Positions 1 through 11,521 of a stretch of 64,000 bases of DNA are shown here, piece after piece. This stretch comes from Burkholderia metallica (GTDB lineage: Bacteria; Pseudomonadota; Gammaproteobacteria; Burkholderiales; Burkholderiaceae), in the NCBI RefSeq assembly GCF_902832845.1, contig NZ_CADFDB010000001.1, positions 372,001-436,000 of the forward strand. Direction: 5' to 3'. Numbering within the stretch: the first letter of the stretch is position 1; every line of letters begins with the position of its first letter. The notes below the pieces were generated by a model that worked only from the letters and a program-made list of their open reading frames with translations, was not told where the DNA came from and searched no databases. Both the position numbers and the translations under genes were made by a program.

Positions 1-1
1 C

Positions 2-376
2 GCGACCGACAACGCAGCGCAGGCCGCTGCCGCGCCGGCGGCCGACCCGGCACCGGCCGCTGCCGTCGTCGCGGCGCCCGCAGCCGAGGCCGCGATGCCC
101 GCGCCGAGCGCGGATGCGAAAGCACCCGAGCCGGCTCCGGTCGCCGCCGAAGCGCCCGCGCCGGAAGCCGCGCAGCCTGCCGTAGCCGCGGCGCCTGCCG
201 ACATGCCGAGCGCCGACGCGAAGGCGCCGGCGGAGGCCGCGGCGCAGCCCGCCGACATGCCGGCGTTGTCCGATCCGGCGCAAGGATTGCCGGCGGCGCC
301 GGTCGACCAGCAGGCCGCCCCGGCTGCCCCGGTCGTGCCGGCTCCGGCGGTCATCTCGACGAGCACGTCGTCGTAA
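2..376 (+). CDS. C-terminal part of an Ala/Pro-rich protein (truncated by window edge)
   Basis: The reading frame is open from the first bases and ends at a TAA at 374-376, so the start lies outside the window. The visible 124 residues are almost entirely Ala, Pro, Glu, Asp and Val, with repeats of the type (M)PSADAKAPA and PADMP. This composition suggests a flexible, low-complexity linker or tail of a larger protein; no domain is visible. Function is not recognisable. It may belong with the small secreted protein that follows 155 bases downstream. Confidence 0.6.
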   Translation, partial: ATDNAAQAAAAPAADPAPAAAVVAAPAAEAAMPAPSADAKAPEPAPVAAEAPAPEAAQPAVAAAPADMPSADAKAPAEAAAQPADMPALSDPAQGLPAAPVDQQAAPAAPVVPAPAVISTSTSS

Positions 377-531
377 GCACGCGGGCCGGCCTCCCGTGCC
401 GCCGGTACGCCGGCTGCACGAGAGCGTCCGGACCCGATGCCCGACGGTCGTTTCCTGTTTGACGGGTGTTGGTCCCATCCCCGAGGTCAACACCTCTTTT
501 TGCCTGACGAGGATGCAAGGAGGCCTCAATC

Positions 532-1116
532 ATGAGGATCTTTTTGGTCGCTCTGTTGTTGTACAGCGCGCAAGCCGCCGCGCAGGCGGTATTCCAGAAC
601 CCGGCGGTCTTCGTGATCCTGGGCGAGCAGACCGCCGCGAATGCCGTGAGCATCCAGCAGGCGTTGACGACGCTCGGTCGCGCCGACAACACGGCATGCG
701 CGCCGATGATGATGATCGGCGATCCGCAGATGGTCTACATGATGCCGGAGGAAGGTCACGCGCCGTCGTGGCAATCGCCGGTGTACGGCCGAGGCGCGCC
801 GTTCGCCGCGCAGAACGGGCCGACACCTACCGGCAAGACGGTCGGCGCGATGCAGCACGCCGAGGACATGCAGACGCAGCCGTGGAGCGACGGCAGCGCG
901 ATCACGCAGAAGATCGCCGGCGAGTCGAGCGTGATGGCCGACGACCGGGTGAGCGGGTGGCAGCAGCGCGGGCTCAACGCGATCGAGACGGCCCCCGCGA
1001 CGGAGGTCACGGTGAACGGCAAGACCTACCGCGCCTATCGTGACGACCTCAACCATGCAGCGAAGCCGGTCGTCGAGCCGCAGATCTACACGCAGCGCGT
1101 CGTTTTCTGCCGATAA
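532..1116 (+). CDS. small secreted hypothetical protein
   Basis: 194 residues. The ATG at 532 follows an AAGGAGG site at 517-523. The N-terminus has a short basic start and a hydrophobic stretch ending in AQA (about residues 1-19), consistent with a Sec signal peptide, so the mature protein should be periplasmic or secreted. The mature part is rich in Met, Gln and Ala with two Cys (one at the extreme C-terminus), and I recognise no family. The sigma-54 activator gene starts about 110 bases downstream on the same strand, so the two may be functionally linked, but this is only context. Confidence 0.75.
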   Translation: MRIFLVALLLYSAQAAAQAVFQNPAVFVILGEQTAANAVSIQQALTTLGRADNTACAPMMMIGDPQMVYMMPEEGHAPSWQSPVYGRGAPFAAQNGPTPTGKTVGAMQHAEDMQTQPWSDGSAITQKIAGESSVMADDRVSGWQQRGLNAIETAPATEVTVNGKTYRAYRDDLNHAAKPVVEPQIYTQRVVFCR

Positions 1117-1228
1117 CGAAACGTCAGTCCGGGGACGGCCCGGCGCTGCGCCGCGAGGGCCACGATGCCCCGTGCTGAGCGCCCCCGCAACGGCCGTTTC
1201 GACAACCAACCCAAGCGACGAGGCCATC

Positions 1229-2650
<1,422 letters not shown>

Positions 2651-2779
2651 CGCGCCGCGGCACCGCCGCTCAAGACCGCGCGGCGTCGGCCGTTAAGACG
2701 GGAAACAGCCCGTGCGCCGCGCCGGCGCACCCTGCGCGCGCGGCCCGCACGCGGCGCAGCCCGCTTATCCGAGGTTACC

Positions 2780-3286
2780 GTGGCAGAGTGCAGTCACTGC
2801 GGCAGGACGTTCCTGACCGGCGGCCGGTCGATCGACGGCCGCCGCTATTGCCGTGCGGCGTGCGTGCGCGCGCATCCGGTCGTCGTCGAGGCGGAACGGG
2901 TGTCCGACGAGCAGGTCTGGGAGGTCGTGCACGACTGGCGTTACGGGCCGTGCCCGATCTGCCGTCGCGACGATCGGCCGGTCGACGTGCATGCGTCGCA
3001 TCGCATCGTGTCGCTGTTGTTCGTCACGCGCTGGGCGACGCGGCACCACGTGTGCTGCCGGCGCTGCGGCCGCAGGCAACAGGCGGTCGCGTTGCTCGCG
3101 TCGGCCGCGTTCGGCTGGTGGGCGCTGCCGTGGGGGCTCGTGCTGACGCCGATCCAGCTCGCGCGCAACGTGCTCGGGCTGGCCGCGCGCGATCCGCAGG
3201 TCGCGACGCGGCAGTTCGAGCAGCTCGTGCGTCGCAAGCTCGCGGCGCGCCGGCTGCGGCGCGCGCGGCAGGGCGCCGGCGCCTGA
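2780..3286 (+). CDS. zinc-ribbon-containing putative membrane protein
   Basis: 168 residues with a GTG start just after TTACC. Three Cys-rich knuckles are visible: CSHCG with a following CRAAC near residues 4-28, CPICRR near 58, and CCRRCG near 92, suggesting two zinc-binding ribbons. One hydrophobic segment follows (about residues 103-125, containing WALPWG), then a basic tail of Arg and Ala. Such layouts occur in small membrane-anchored zinc-ribbon proteins of unknown function. It is co-directional with the sigma-54 activator, 129 bases downstream. No specific role can be assigned. Confidence 0.7.
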   Translation: MAECSHCGRTFLTGGRSIDGRRYCRAACVRAHPVVVEAERVSDEQVWEVVHDWRYGPCPICRRDDRPVDVHASHRIVSLLFVTRWATRHHVCCRRCGRRQQAVALLASAAFGWWALPWGLVLTPIQLARNVLGLAARDPQVATRQFEQLVRRKLAARRLRRARQGAGA

Positions 3287-3342
3287 GTCGAGCCGGGCCG
3301 GGCCGGGCCGAACCCGGGCAGGCACGCGCGCGCCGCGCGCGA

Positions 3343-3837
3343 TCAGCCGGCCGGCCGCTCGAAGCCCGATGCGACCCAGCGTTCGGCGCTGGCCTTGTTG
3401 AGCTTGAATCCGGCCGACACCTTCGCGTCGGCCAGCAGCTCGCCGTACGGATCGAAGGCCTTGAGCTGCGCGTACGGCTCGAATTCGTCCGGCACGATGT
3501 CGAGCGTCACCGACACCTCGTGGCCGTCGTCGCCCTGAACCGTCACTTCCTTGTGCAGCATCGCGCGCCGCTGCTGCTCGTGCCGCATCAGCACCTCGGT
3601 CGCGGTCTTCACGAGCGTGCGGAACGCGTTCGCGTCCATCGGCTTCGGGTTCTTCTTGTCGCGGCCCATGGTCCACGGCCCGACGAGCGCGGGTTCGGAC
3701 TCGCCGTCCTTGATCATCTCGACGGCCCAGCCGTCGTCGTCCTCGTTCTTGATGATGCGGGCCGTCCAGCCGTTGTCGCGCCAGAGGCCGTCTTCGTGGA
3801 GGGTGGTGTCGTCGGGTTGCAGGTCGGATTCGGTCAT
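3343..3837 (-). CDS. conserved hypothetical protein, possibly cytoplasmic
   Basis: 164 residues from the ATG at 3837. Acidic N-terminus (TESDLQPDD), a stretch with WTARIIKNEDDDGWAVEM, then a helical middle ending in GERF-like basic residues; no signal peptide or membrane segment. The frame is open further upstream to 4122, but that part is Arg-rich and looks non-coding. It resembles short proteins of unknown function common in Burkholderia. No operon partner: the next gene on this strand is over 1 kb away. Confidence 0.7.
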   Translation of the reverse strand: MTESDLQPDDTTLHEDGLWRDNGWTARIIKNEDDDGWAVEMIKDGESEPALVGPWTMGRDKKNPKPMDANAFRTLVKTATEVLMRHEQQRRAMLHKEVTVQGDDGHEVSVTLDIVPDEFEPYAQLKAFDPYGELLADAKVSAGFKLNKASAERWVASGFERPAG

Positions 3838-4150
3838 GAGGAGCGGAGGAAGTCGGGCAGCCGGCCGACGGGCGGCGGCGCGCGGCCGGCATCGGCGCGT
3901 CGCTCGCCGCCGGTGGCCCGGCGCGGCATGCAAAGGGGGCAATTTTACCTGCTGGCCGGCCGCGTGGCCCGGACGACCCGCGACGTCGGCCATCCGGCCG
4001 ATGCTCGCCGCTGCCGATCGTCGTATGTCGGCGTCTCGAACCGACGCAAATATCAAACTCGTATTACGTCCCGGACGGCCGATCCCGATGCCGTCCGATA
4101 TCCCGACCGCACACGGCTTCATAGAATCGACGTTCAGGATAAAAATATCC

Positions 4151-4171
4151 TGAGTGTCCTTTCAACACTCA
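4151..4171. promoter_or_regulatory. inverted repeat upstream of the RcsB-like regulator
   Basis: A perfect 7-bp inverted repeat, TGAGTGT and ACACTCA, separated by CCTTTCA, lies 54 bases upstream of the regulator start. It is preceded by an AT-rich stretch (GATAAAAATATCC, unusual in this region) and followed by a second GC-rich inverted repeat at 4177-4200. It could be an operator or an RNA hairpin in the leader. No function is proven. Confidence 0.4.
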
Positions 4172-4224
4172 ATCGGCCGCGCGCGTTTCGCGTCGCGCGG
4201 CCGATGATTCACCAGGAACCGTGC

Positions 4225-4905
4225 ATGAGGAAATTCAATGTTCGTGTGGTTGTCGCGTACGACTGGCCGTTGACGCTGGCCGGGATCGAGCAGGTCGCGG
4301 GCAGCGGCTGTGCGATCGAGCTCGTCGCGGTCTACCGGAGTGCGGCCGAACTGGTCGCGTCGCTCGGCGGCGTCGACTGCGACGTCGTGCTGGTCGACTA
4401 TGCGACGCCCGGAGACGAGCGGATGGACGGTCTCGCGCTGTTCGACTGGCTGCGGCGCATGCGTCCGAACGTCAGGGTCGTCACGCTGGTCGCGAACGAG
4501 AATCCGCTGATCTTCGGATCGATCCTCGCGATCGGCGGCGTGAGCATCGTCAGCAAGTTCGACGAGGTCGGCCATATCGTCACGGCCATTCATTCGAGCT
4601 ACAGCGGCGGGCGCTACCTGTCGCCGCTCGTCAGGCGCGCGGTCGACGCGATCGGCGAGCGCAGCGAAGTGCCCGTGAAGCTGTCGGCGCGCGAGATCGA
4701 GGTCATTCGCCTGTATCTGTCGGGCGTGCCGATCAAGACGATCGCGCAGCGCCTGAGCAAGGGCAAGCAGACGGTCAGCGCGCAGAAGATCAGCGCGATG
4801 AGGAAGCTCGGCGCGAACAACGACGTCGAGCTGATCCAGCGCGCGGCGGGGCTCGGGCTGGGCACCGGCGCCGCCGCGGCATCGAGGCCCGGCGGCGCCG
4901 CGTGA
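4225..4905 (+). CDS. NarL/RcsB-type response regulator
   Basis: 226 residues. Receiver domain at about 1-120 with phospho-acceptor Asp58 in VVLVDYA, acidic residue Asp13 and conserved Lys111 in IVSK; a LuxR-type HTH at about 150-215 (LSAREIEVIRLYLSG.PIKTIAQRL). The overall pattern, including SGGRYLSPLVRRA between domains, is closest to RcsB-like regulators. ATG 4225 has AGGA eight bases upstream; ATG 4204 is in frame but lacks a Shine-Dalgarno. No cognate histidine kinase is adjacent, so it is an orphan. The neighbouring divergently oriented chemoreceptor does not reveal its target. Confidence 0.88.
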   Translation: MRKFNVRVVVAYDWPLTLAGIEQVAGSGCAIELVAVYRSAAELVASLGGVDCDVVLVDYATPGDERMDGLALFDWLRRMRPNVRVVTLVANENPLIFGSILAIGGVSIVSKFDEVGHIVTAIHSSYSGGRYLSPLVRRAVDAIGERSEVPVKLSAREIEVIRLYLSGVPIKTIAQRLSKGKQTVSAQKISAMRKLGANNDVELIQRAAGLGLGTGAAAASRPGGAA

Positions 4906-4930
4906 GCGGGCGCGCGCCGGGCGGCCGCCG

Positions 4931-6487
4931 TCACGCGGGCGGCAGCGCGAAGCGCGTCACCGCGTCGCGCAACGCCTCGGCCTGGTCGCGCAGCGAATGC
5001 GCGGCGGCCGCGGCCTCTTCGACGAGCGCCGCGTTCTGCTGCGTGACCTGATCCATCTCGCCCACCGCGCGATTGACCTGCTCGATCCCGGCGCTCTGTT
5101 CGCGCGACGCATGGCTGATTTCGTCGAGGATTTCGTTTACGCGCCGTACCGACTGCACGATCTCGGCCATCGTTTCGCCGGCGTTCGTGACGAGCGTCGC
5201 GCCTTGCTCGACGGTCTCGTTTGACGACACGATCAGCGACTTGATTTCCTTCGCGGCCGTCGCCGAGCGCTGCGCGAGCGAGCGCACTTCGGCCGCGACC
5301 ACCGCGAAGCCGCGGCCCTGTTCGCCCGCACGCGCGGCCTCGACGGCCGCGTTCAGCGCGAGGATGTTGGTCTGGAACGCGATCCCGTCGATCACGCCGA
5401 TGATGTCGCCGATCTTGTGCGAGCGGTCGGTAATTTCGTTCATCGTGCGCACGACGTCGTCGACCACCGCGCTGCCGCGCGTCGCGACCTGCGCGGCCTG
5501 GCTCGCGAGCGACGCGGCCTGCGCGGCGCTGTCCGCGTTCTGCTTCACGTTCGCGGTCATCTGGTCCATGCTCGACGCCGTCTGCACGAGCGCGGCCGCC
5601 TGTTCCTCGGTGCGCTGCGACAGGTCCGTGTTGCCGGACGCGATCTCGCTCGCGCCGACGTTGATGTTCTCGGTGCCCGTCCGCACGCGCGACACCATGT
5701 CGATCAGCCCGCTCTGCATCGTGTGCAGCGCGTGCAGCAGGCTGCCGCGATCGTCGTGCTTCACGGCGACGTGCGCGGTCAGGTCGCCCTGCGCGATGCG
5801 CTGCGCGGCGTCGAGCGCCACTTCCAGCTCGCCGCCGAGGTTTGCGCGCACGCTTTTCAGCACCAGCACCATCACGGCGGTCGCGATCCCGCCGAGCACG
5901 GCGGTCATCGCGAGCCAGCGGCCGATGCTTTCGAGCACGGCCGAGCGCACGTCGTTCATGTACATCCCGGTCACGAGATACCAGTCCCACGGCGCGAAGC
6001 GCTGCACGGCGCTGGTCTTTTCCTGCGGCTTGTCGGCGCCCGGCTTCGGCCACAGATACTCGACGAAGCCCTTGCCGCCGTCCGCGTTGCCGGCCTTCAC
6101 GATCTCGACGAACAGGTGCTTGCCGTTCGGATCGGCGAAATTCGACACGTCCTTGCCGTTGAGCTCGGTCTTGATCGGATGCATCACGATCACCGGCTTC
6201 GAGTCGTTGATCGAGATGTAGCCGTCGGCGCCGTGGCGCATCGCGGCGATCGCCTCGAGCGCCTTCTGCTTCGCGTCTGCTTCCGGCAGCGCGTTCTGCT
6301 GCGACAGCTTGTAGAAATGGTCGGTCACGCTCGCGGCCTGCGCGACCAGCGACGCGAGCTGGTCGCGGCGGTCCGCGATCATCGACGCGCGCGTCTGCCA
6401 TGCGCCGAGCCCGGCAATCACGAGCAGGCCGAGCCAGAGAATGACGATCATCGAAGCGAGTTTCTGATTCAGGGAAAGTTGGCGCAT
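4931..6487 (-). CDS. methyl-accepting chemotaxis protein with single Cache domain
   Basis: 518-residue inner-membrane chemoreceptor. TM1 at about 10-30, a periplasmic single-Cache sensor (about 35-190; [17 protein letters not shown] and the [10 protein letters not shown] motif near its end), TM2 at about 195-217, a HAMP linker, then the long cytoplasmic signalling coiled coil with the conserved hairpin tip [19 protein letters not shown]. This would sense a small periplasmic ligand and control CheA. There is no C-terminal pentapeptide for CheR/CheB docking; the protein ends in FALPPA. It is a single-gene unit, divergent from the panE-like gene. Confidence 0.93.
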   Translation of the reverse strand: MRQLSLNQKLASMIVILWLGLLVIAGLGAWQTRASMIADRRDQLASLVAQAASVTDHFYKLSQQNALPEADAKQKALEAIAAMRHGADGYISINDSKPVIVMHPIKTELNGKDVSNFADPNGKHLFVEIVKAGNADGGKGFVEYLWPKPGADKPQEKTSAVQRFAPWDWYLVTGMYMNDVRSAVLESIGRWLAMTAVLGGIATAVMVLVLKSVRANLGGELEVALDAAQRIAQGDLTAHVAVKHDDRGSLLHALHTMQSGLIDMVSRVRTGTENINVGASEIASGNTDLSQRTEEQAAALVQTASSMDQMTANVKQNADSAAQAASLASQAAQVATRGSAVVDDVVRTMNEITDRSHKIGDIIGVIDGIAFQTNILALNAAVEAARAGEQGRGFAVVAAEVRSLAQRSATAAKEIKSLIVSSNETVEQGATLVTNAGETMAEIVQSVRRVNEILDEISHASREQSAGIEQVNRAVGEMDQVTQQNAALVEEAAAAAHSLRDQAEALRDAVTRFALPPA

Positions 6488-6636
6488 GGTGTGAGGTCGG
6501 TCAGTCGGTCGTGGAAGCTCGCCGGAGCGGCGTGACGGGATAAGTGTCTTGACGGCGCCGCGCGGGCATCGCCGTAGACGGGTTATCCCTAGGAACCGGT
6601 ACCGTTGCCGGTGCCGCCCACGTCGAAACGGGTATC

Positions 6637-6650
6637 TATGCATATGCATA
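6637..6650. promoter_or_regulatory. 14-bp perfect palindrome in divergent promoter region
   Basis: TATGCATATGCATA is a perfect palindrome in the 252-bp gap between the chemoreceptor and the panE-like gene. A possible -10 element, CTATACT, begins about 10 bases downstream towards panE. AT-rich symmetry in a 67% GC background suggests an operator or promoter element. Confidence 0.35.
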
Positions 6651-6739
6651 ACGCGCATCGCTATACTGTCGGGGCGATCGCGTGCGCGCCGCGTTCGGCG
6701 TGGCGGCGCGACGGCGAATGAAACCGAAAGGAGGCAACG

Positions 6740-7687
6740 ATGCGAATTCTGGTGGTAGGGGCCGGCGCGGTCGGCGGGTACTTCGGCGGCCGGCTGGCCG
6801 CGGCGGGGCGCGACGTGACGTTCCTGGTGCGCGACGGCCGCGCGGCCGCGCTCGCGCGCGACGGGCTGCTGATCCGCAGCCCGCGCGGCGACCTGACGCT
6901 CGCGAACGTGCAGACCGTGCGCGCGGGCGATGCCGGCGCCGGCGTCGCGCCGTTCGACCTCGTGCTGCTGAGCTGCAAGGCGTACAGCCTCGACGATGCG
7001 ATTCGCTCGTTCGCGCCGTTCGTCGGCCCGCAGACGCTGATCCTGCCGATGCTCAACGGCATGCGCCATCTCGACGTGCTGCGCGAGCGCTTCGGCGCCG
7101 CGCAGGTGCTCGGCGGGCTGTGCGTGATCGCGGCGACGCTCGATCGCGAGCAGCGCATCGTGCACCTGAACGACACGCACGGGGTCACCTTCGGCGAACT
7201 CGCGGGCGGCGAATCGCCGCGCGTGCGCGCGCTGGCCGACGTGCTCGGCGGCGCGGGGTTCGATGCGACGCTCAGCGACGACGTGGCCGCGCGGATGTGG
7301 GAAAAGTGGGTGTTCCTCGCGACGCTCGCCGCGAGCACGTCGCTGTTTCGCGGCTCGGTGGGCGACATTCTCGCCGCGCCGGACGGCCGCCGCCTGCTCG
7401 AGACGATGCTCGCCGAATGCAGCGCGATCGCCGAACACAACGGCCACCGGCCCGAACCGGCGGCGATCGAGCGGATGCAGAAGATGGTGCTGACGCCGTC
7501 GCCGCTGACCGCGTCGATGCTGCGCGACGTCGAGAATCATGCGCGCGTCGAAGCCGATCACGTGATCGGCGACCTGCTCGCGCGCCGCGACCCGCAGTCG
7601 GCCGATGCGCTGTCGCTGCTGCGGATCGCGTACAACCACCTGAAGGCGTACGAAGTACGTACCGCGCGCGAGCACGCGGGCGCATGA
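6740..7687 (+). CDS. 2-dehydropantoate 2-reductase family protein (PanE/ApbA-like)
   Basis: 315 residues, the usual length for the family. Members reduce ketopantoate to pantoate with NADPH in coenzyme A synthesis. The N-terminus carries the Rossmann motif [13 protein letters not shown] (residues 7-19); the central region has [13 protein letters not shown]-like residues, and the helical C-terminal domain ends with NHLKAYE. A strong AAAGGAGG site precedes ATG 6740. Several paralogues often exist per Burkholderia genome, so the substrate could be another 2-keto acid; pantothenate synthesis is not supported by the neighbours. Stand-alone gene. Confidence 0.85.
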   Translation: MRILVVGAGAVGGYFGGRLAAAGRDVTFLVRDGRAAALARDGLLIRSPRGDLTLANVQTVRAGDAGAGVAPFDLVLLSCKAYSLDDAIRSFAPFVGPQTLILPMLNGMRHLDVLRERFGAAQVLGGLCVIAATLDREQRIVHLNDTHGVTFGELAGGESPRVRALADVLGGAGFDATLSDDVAARMWEKWVFLATLAASTSLFRGSVGDILAAPDGRRLLETMLAECSAIAEHNGHRPEPAAIERMQKMVLTPSPLTASMLRDVENHARVEADHVIGDLLARRDPQSADALSLLRIAYNHLKAYEVRTAREHAGA

Positions 7688-7916
7688 GCGCCGGCGCGCG
7701 CGGCCGCCCGGCCGTTGCGCGCTGCACAAATTTGCCGTCCGGCGCCGTTTGCGGCCGGAATACGCAAAAAAGTATCGGAAATCAGGCGTAAAGTTGGTGG
7801 AGCCGCGCGCTCGATCGACCTACATTGCTTCCCATGCGACCGGCCGCGTCGCCGCGTGAAACGCGCGGCGCAGCCGACGAGGCCGGCCGACGAGACATGG
7901 GAATGGAGACGCCAAC

Positions 7917-8876
7917 ATGATGCACCCCGATCTGGAAGTGGTCGACGTGCGACGCGACGAGTCGTTCAAGGTGTGGTCGCACGGCTATCCGTATCGCACG
8001 ATCCGCTGGCACTTCCATCCCGAATTCGAACTGCACCTGATCGTCGCGACCCGCGGCAAGTATTTCGTCGGCGACCACATCGGCTCGTTCGGCCCCGGCC
8101 ATCTCGTGCTGCTCGGCCCGAACCTGCCGCACAACTGGGTCAGCGACATGGCCGAAGGCGAGACCGTCGAACGCCGCAATCTCGTGATCCAGTTCGATCC
8201 CGCGTTCGTGCGCCGCTGCATGGACGCGTTTCCCGAATGCCGCGACGCGCAGGCGCTGCTCGACGATGCGCGGCGCGGCGTCGGTTTCGACGCGGCAACC
8301 AGCGCCGCGATCGCGCCGCTGTTCGACGAACTGCTGACGGCGCGCGGCATGCGCCGCATCGCGCTGTTCATGACGATCCTCGAACGCCTTTGCGGCGCGG
8401 CCGAACGCACGCTGCTCGCGAGCCCCGCGTACGATCAGGCCGACGTCACGCCCACGCGGCTCAGCCATGCGCTGTCTTACATCGGCAAGAACCTCGCGTC
8501 CGACCTGCGCGAATCCGAACTCGCGCAACTGACCGGGCAGAGCGTCAGCGCGTTTTCGCGCGCGTTCCATCGCCATACGGGCATGCCGTTCGTCCAGTAC
8601 GTGAATCGTCTGCGGGTCGAATCCGCGTGCCAGATGCTGCTCGCCGACGACGCGAGCATCACCGACATCTGCTTCCAGGCCGGCTTCAACAACGTGTCGA
8701 ACTTCAACCGCCAGTTCCGCGCGCTGAAGGGGATGGCGCCGTCCGAATTCCGCGCGCTGCAACGCCTGAACGCGCGCAGCCGAGACCTGGCGCTGCATGC
8801 GGCGCCCACCGGCAATCCGCTGCCGCCGCGCGTCGTCACGCCCGGCGTGCCGGCGCTCGCGCCGCAGCCGGGATGA
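7917..8876 (+). CDS. AraC-family transcriptional regulator of the adjacent polyol operon
   Basis: 319 residues: an N-terminal cupin-like sensor (about 25-110; RWHFHPEFELHLI) and a C-terminal pair of AraC HTHs (about 190-285), the second containing ITDICFQAGFNNVSNFNRQF. GGAG nine bases before ATG 7917. It lies immediately upstream of, and in the same direction as, the ribose-type ABC/dehydrogenase/kinase operon, so it is the probable local regulator sensing the transported polyol or sugar. Co-transcription with the operon is possible because the gap is only 120 bases. Confidence 0.9.
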   Translation: MMHPDLEVVDVRRDESFKVWSHGYPYRTIRWHFHPEFELHLIVATRGKYFVGDHIGSFGPGHLVLLGPNLPHNWVSDMAEGETVERRNLVIQFDPAFVRRCMDAFPECRDAQALLDDARRGVGFDAATSAAIAPLFDELLTARGMRRIALFMTILERLCGAAERTLLASPAYDQADVTPTRLSHALSYIGKNLASDLRESELAQLTGQSVSAFSRAFHRHTGMPFVQYVNRLRVESACQMLLADDASITDICFQAGFNNVSNFNRQFRALKGMAPSEFRALQRLNARSRDLALHAAPTGNPLPPRVVTPGVPALAPQPG

Positions 8877-8904
8877 TCGCCGGGCCGCGGCCCGCCTGAA
8901 TTTT

Positions 8905-8913
8905 CCCCCCCCC
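8905..8913. repeat. poly-C tract (9 C)
   Basis: A run of nine C flanked by TTTT on both sides sits in the gap between the AraC gene and the sugar-binding protein gene. Such homopolymers are slippage-prone, and also prone to sequencing error. Confidence 0.6.
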
Positions 8914-8996
8914 GTTTTACCCAGCCGATCGCGCCGTTCACGTCGCGAGGGGCGCATTCACCCACGAAAAAGCCGCACACGATTGGAGACACCGTC

Positions 8997-9938
8997 ATGA
9001 CGCACGCATCATCCGCTTCATTCCCTCGTCGCGCCGCCCGCATCGCGGCCGTTGCCGCGCTCGCCGTTGCGGCGCTGTTGCCCGCCGCCGCGCACGCCGC
9101 GCCGTTGCGCATCGGCATGACGTTCCAGGAGCTGAACAACCCGTATTTCGTGACGATGCAGAAGGCGTTGAACGACGCGGCCGCGTCGATCGGCGCGCAG
9201 GTCGTCGTCACCGACGCGCATCACGACGTCAGCAAGCAGGTGAGCGACGTCGAGGACATGCTGCAGAAGAAGATCGACATCCTGCTCGTGAACCCGACCG
9301 ATTCGACCGGCATCCAGTCGGCGATCACGCAGGCGAAGAAAGCCGGCGCGGTGGTCGTGGCCGTCGACGCGAACGCGAACGGCCCGGTCGATTCGTTCGT
9401 GGGCTCGAAGAACTACGACGCGGGCGTGATGTCGTGCGACTACCTCGCGAAAGCGATCGGCGGCAGCGGCGAGGTCGCGATCCTCGACGGCATTCCGGTC
9501 GTGCCGATTCTCGAACGCGTGCGCGGCTGCAAGGCGGGGCTCGCGAAATACCCGAACGTGAAGCTGGTCGACACGCAGAACGGCAAGCAGGAGCGCGCGA
9601 GCGCGCTGTCGGTCACCGAAAACATGATCTCCGCGCATCCGAACCTGAAGGGCATCTTCAGCGTGAACGACGGCGGCTCGATGGGCGCGCTCGCCGCGAT
9701 CGAGGGTTCCGGCAAGGACATCAAGCTGACGAGCGTCGACGGTGCGCCCGAGGCGATCGCCGCGATCCAGAAGCCGAATTCGAAGTTCATCGAGACGACC
9801 GCGCAGTTCCCGGCCGACCAGGTGCGCATCGCGCTCGGCATCGCGATCGCGCGCAAGTGGGGCGCGACGGTGCCGAAGGCGATCCCGGTCGACGTGAAGG
9901 TCGTCGATCGCGGCAATGCGAAGGGCTTCAGCTGGTGA
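8997..9938 (+). CDS. ribose-type ABC transporter substrate-binding protein
   Basis: 313-residue periplasmic binding protein of the RbsB/Peripla_BP_4 type. A Sec signal peptide covers about residues 1-31 (twin Arg-rich start, hydrophobic core, cleavage after AHA). The mature domain begins with [15 protein letters not shown] and includes [14 protein letters not shown] and a hinge region typical of the family. TTGGAGA precedes ATG 8997. It heads an operon with the ATPase, the permease and three catabolic enzymes; its ligand is therefore probably the polyol or ketose processed by them. Confidence 0.92.
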   Translation: MTHASSASFPRRAARIAAVAALAVAALLPAAAHAAPLRIGMTFQELNNPYFVTMQKALNDAAASIGAQVVVTDAHHDVSKQVSDVEDMLQKKIDILLVNPTDSTGIQSAITQAKKAGAVVVAVDANANGPVDSFVGSKNYDAGVMSCDYLAKAIGGSGEVAILDGIPVVPILERVRGCKAGLAKYPNVKLVDTQNGKQERASALSVTENMISAHPNLKGIFSVNDGGSMGALAAIEGSGKDIKLTSVDGAPEAIAAIQKPNSKFIETTAQFPADQVRIALGIAIARKWGATVPKAIPVDVKVVDRGNAKGFSW

Positions 9939-10000
9939 ACGACGTGCGATGCGACGCGAAGGGCGGCGGCGCGGCCGGCGCCCCTCGTACGGAGAAGCCG

Positions 10001-11521
10001 ATGGACACGATACTCAGGCTCAGCCACATCACGAAAAGCTTTCCGGGCGTGAAGGCGCTGTCCGACATTCATCTGCAGATCGCGCGCGGCGAGATTCACG
10101 CGCTGCTCGGCGAGAACGGCGCGGGCAAGTCGACGCTGATGAAGATTCTGTGCGGCATTCATCAGCCGGATACCGGCACGATCGAGATCGACGGCGCGCC
10201 ACGTCATTTTGCGGACTATCGCGACGCGGTCGCGGCGGGCGTCGGCATCGTGTTCCAGGAGTTCAGCCTGATTCCGCACCTCGACGCCGTCGACAACCTG
10301 TTCCTCGGCCGCGAACTGCGCAATCGCTGGGGCGCGCGCGATCGCAGGCGGATGCGCGACGCGGCGGCCCGGATCTTCGCGCGGCTCGGCGTCGCGATCG
10401 ATCTCGATGCGCCGATCCGCACGCTGTCGGTCGCGCAGCAGCAGTTCGTCGAGATCGGCAAGGCGCTGTCGCTCGACGCGCGTATCCTGATCCTCGACGA
10501 ACCGACCGCGACGCTCACGCCGGCCGAGGCCGAACACCTGTTCGCGATCATGCGGGAGCTGAAGCGGCAGGGCGTCGCGATGATCTTCATCTCGCACCAC
10601 CTCGACGAGATCTTCGCGGTGTGCGATCGCATCACGGTGCTGCGCGACGGCCAGTACGTGGCGACGACCGACGTCGCGCACACCGACGTCGAGCAACTGG
10701 TGCGGATGATGGTCGGCCGCCGGATCGAAAGCAGCTTTCCGCCGAAGCCGGCGCGTGCGGCCGATGCGCCGCGGGTGCTGGAGGTCGACGCGCTGCAGAT
10801 CGAGCGCGGCGGCCCGGTGAACCGCTTCACGCTGCATGCCGGCGAGATCCTCGGGTTCGCCGGGCTGGTCGGCTCGGGCCGCACCGAGACCGCGCTCGCG
10901 GTGATCGGCGCGACGCGCGCGCATCGCAAGGACGTGCGCGTGCGCGGCGCGGCCGCGAAGCTCGCCGACCCGGCCGACGCGCTGCGCGCGGGCATCGGCA
11001 TCCTGCCGGAGAGCCGCAAGACGGAAGGGCTCGTCACGTCGTTCTCGATCCGCGACAACATTTCGCTGAACAACCTCGGCAAGTACCGGTCGATGCGCTG
11101 GCTGATCGACCGCCGCGGCGAGGCGCGCACGACGCACGACGTGATGCGGCGCGTCGGCGTGAAGGCGCCGTCGATCCACACCGAGGTCGCGACGCTGTCC
11201 GGCGGCAACCAGCAGAAGGTCGTGATCGCGCGCTGGCTGAACCATCACACGTCGGTGCTGATCTTCGACGAGCCGACGCGCGGCATCGACGTCGGCGCGA
11301 AAGCCGAAATCTACGGGCTGATGCGCGAACTCACCGCGCGCGGCTACGCCATCATCATGATCTCGTCCGAACTGCCGGAGATCGTCGGCATGTGCGATCG
11401 CGTCGCCGTGTTCCGGCAGGGCCGCATCGAGGCGACGCTCGAAGGCGACGAGATCGATCCCGACACGGTCATGACCTATGCCACGGCCGGCACGCGAGGA
11501 GCGACCCATGAACCTGCCTGA
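10001..11521 (+). CDS. sugar ABC transporter ATP-binding protein (RbsA/XylG type, two cassettes)
   Basis: 506 residues with two fused nucleotide-binding domains. Cassette 1 has Walker [10 protein letters not shown] (about 37-45), signature LSVAQQQF and Walker B ILILDEPT; cassette 2 has the degenerate Walker [10 protein letters not shown], signature LSGGNQQK and Walker B VLIFDEPT. This arrangement is usual for ribose-type importers, where the second site is impaired. ATG 10001 has GGAGAAG seven bases upstream. The 3' end overlaps the permease start by 14 bases, implying translational coupling. Confidence 0.94.
   Translation: MDTILRLSHITKSFPGVKALSDIHLQIARGEIHALLGENGAGKSTLMKILCGIHQPDTGTIEIDGAPRHFADYRDAVAAGVGIVFQEFSLIPHLDAVDNLFLGRELRNRWGARDRRRMRDAAARIFARLGVAIDLDAPIRTLSVAQQQFVEIGKALSLDARILILDEPTATLTPAEAEHLFAIMRELKRQGVAMIFISHHLDEIFAVCDRITVLRDGQYVATTDVAHTDVEQLVRMMVGRRIESSFPPKPARAADAPRVLEVDALQIERGGPVNRFTLHAGEILGFAGLVGSGRTETALAVIGATRAHRKDVRVRGAAAKLADPADALRAGIGILPESRKTEGLVTSFSIRDNISLNNLGKYRSMRWLIDRRGEARTTHDVMRRVGVKAPSIHTEVATLSGGNQQKVVIARWLNHHTSVLIFDEPTRGIDVGAKAEIYGLMRELTARGYAIIMISSELPEIVGMCDRVAVFRQGRIEATLEGDEIDPDTVMTYATAGTRGATHEPA

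Noticed and set aside
4177-4200. GC-rich inverted repeat read as a terminator
   Set aside because: It lies just before a start codon and has no T-run.
7736-7770. TTTGCCG...TTTGCGG upstream of the first AraC gene, resembling the amine-regulon motif
   Set aside because: Spacing between halves differs and no match to the 3' CTCACCGG or the fixed -10 distance; treated as chance or an AraC-specific site.
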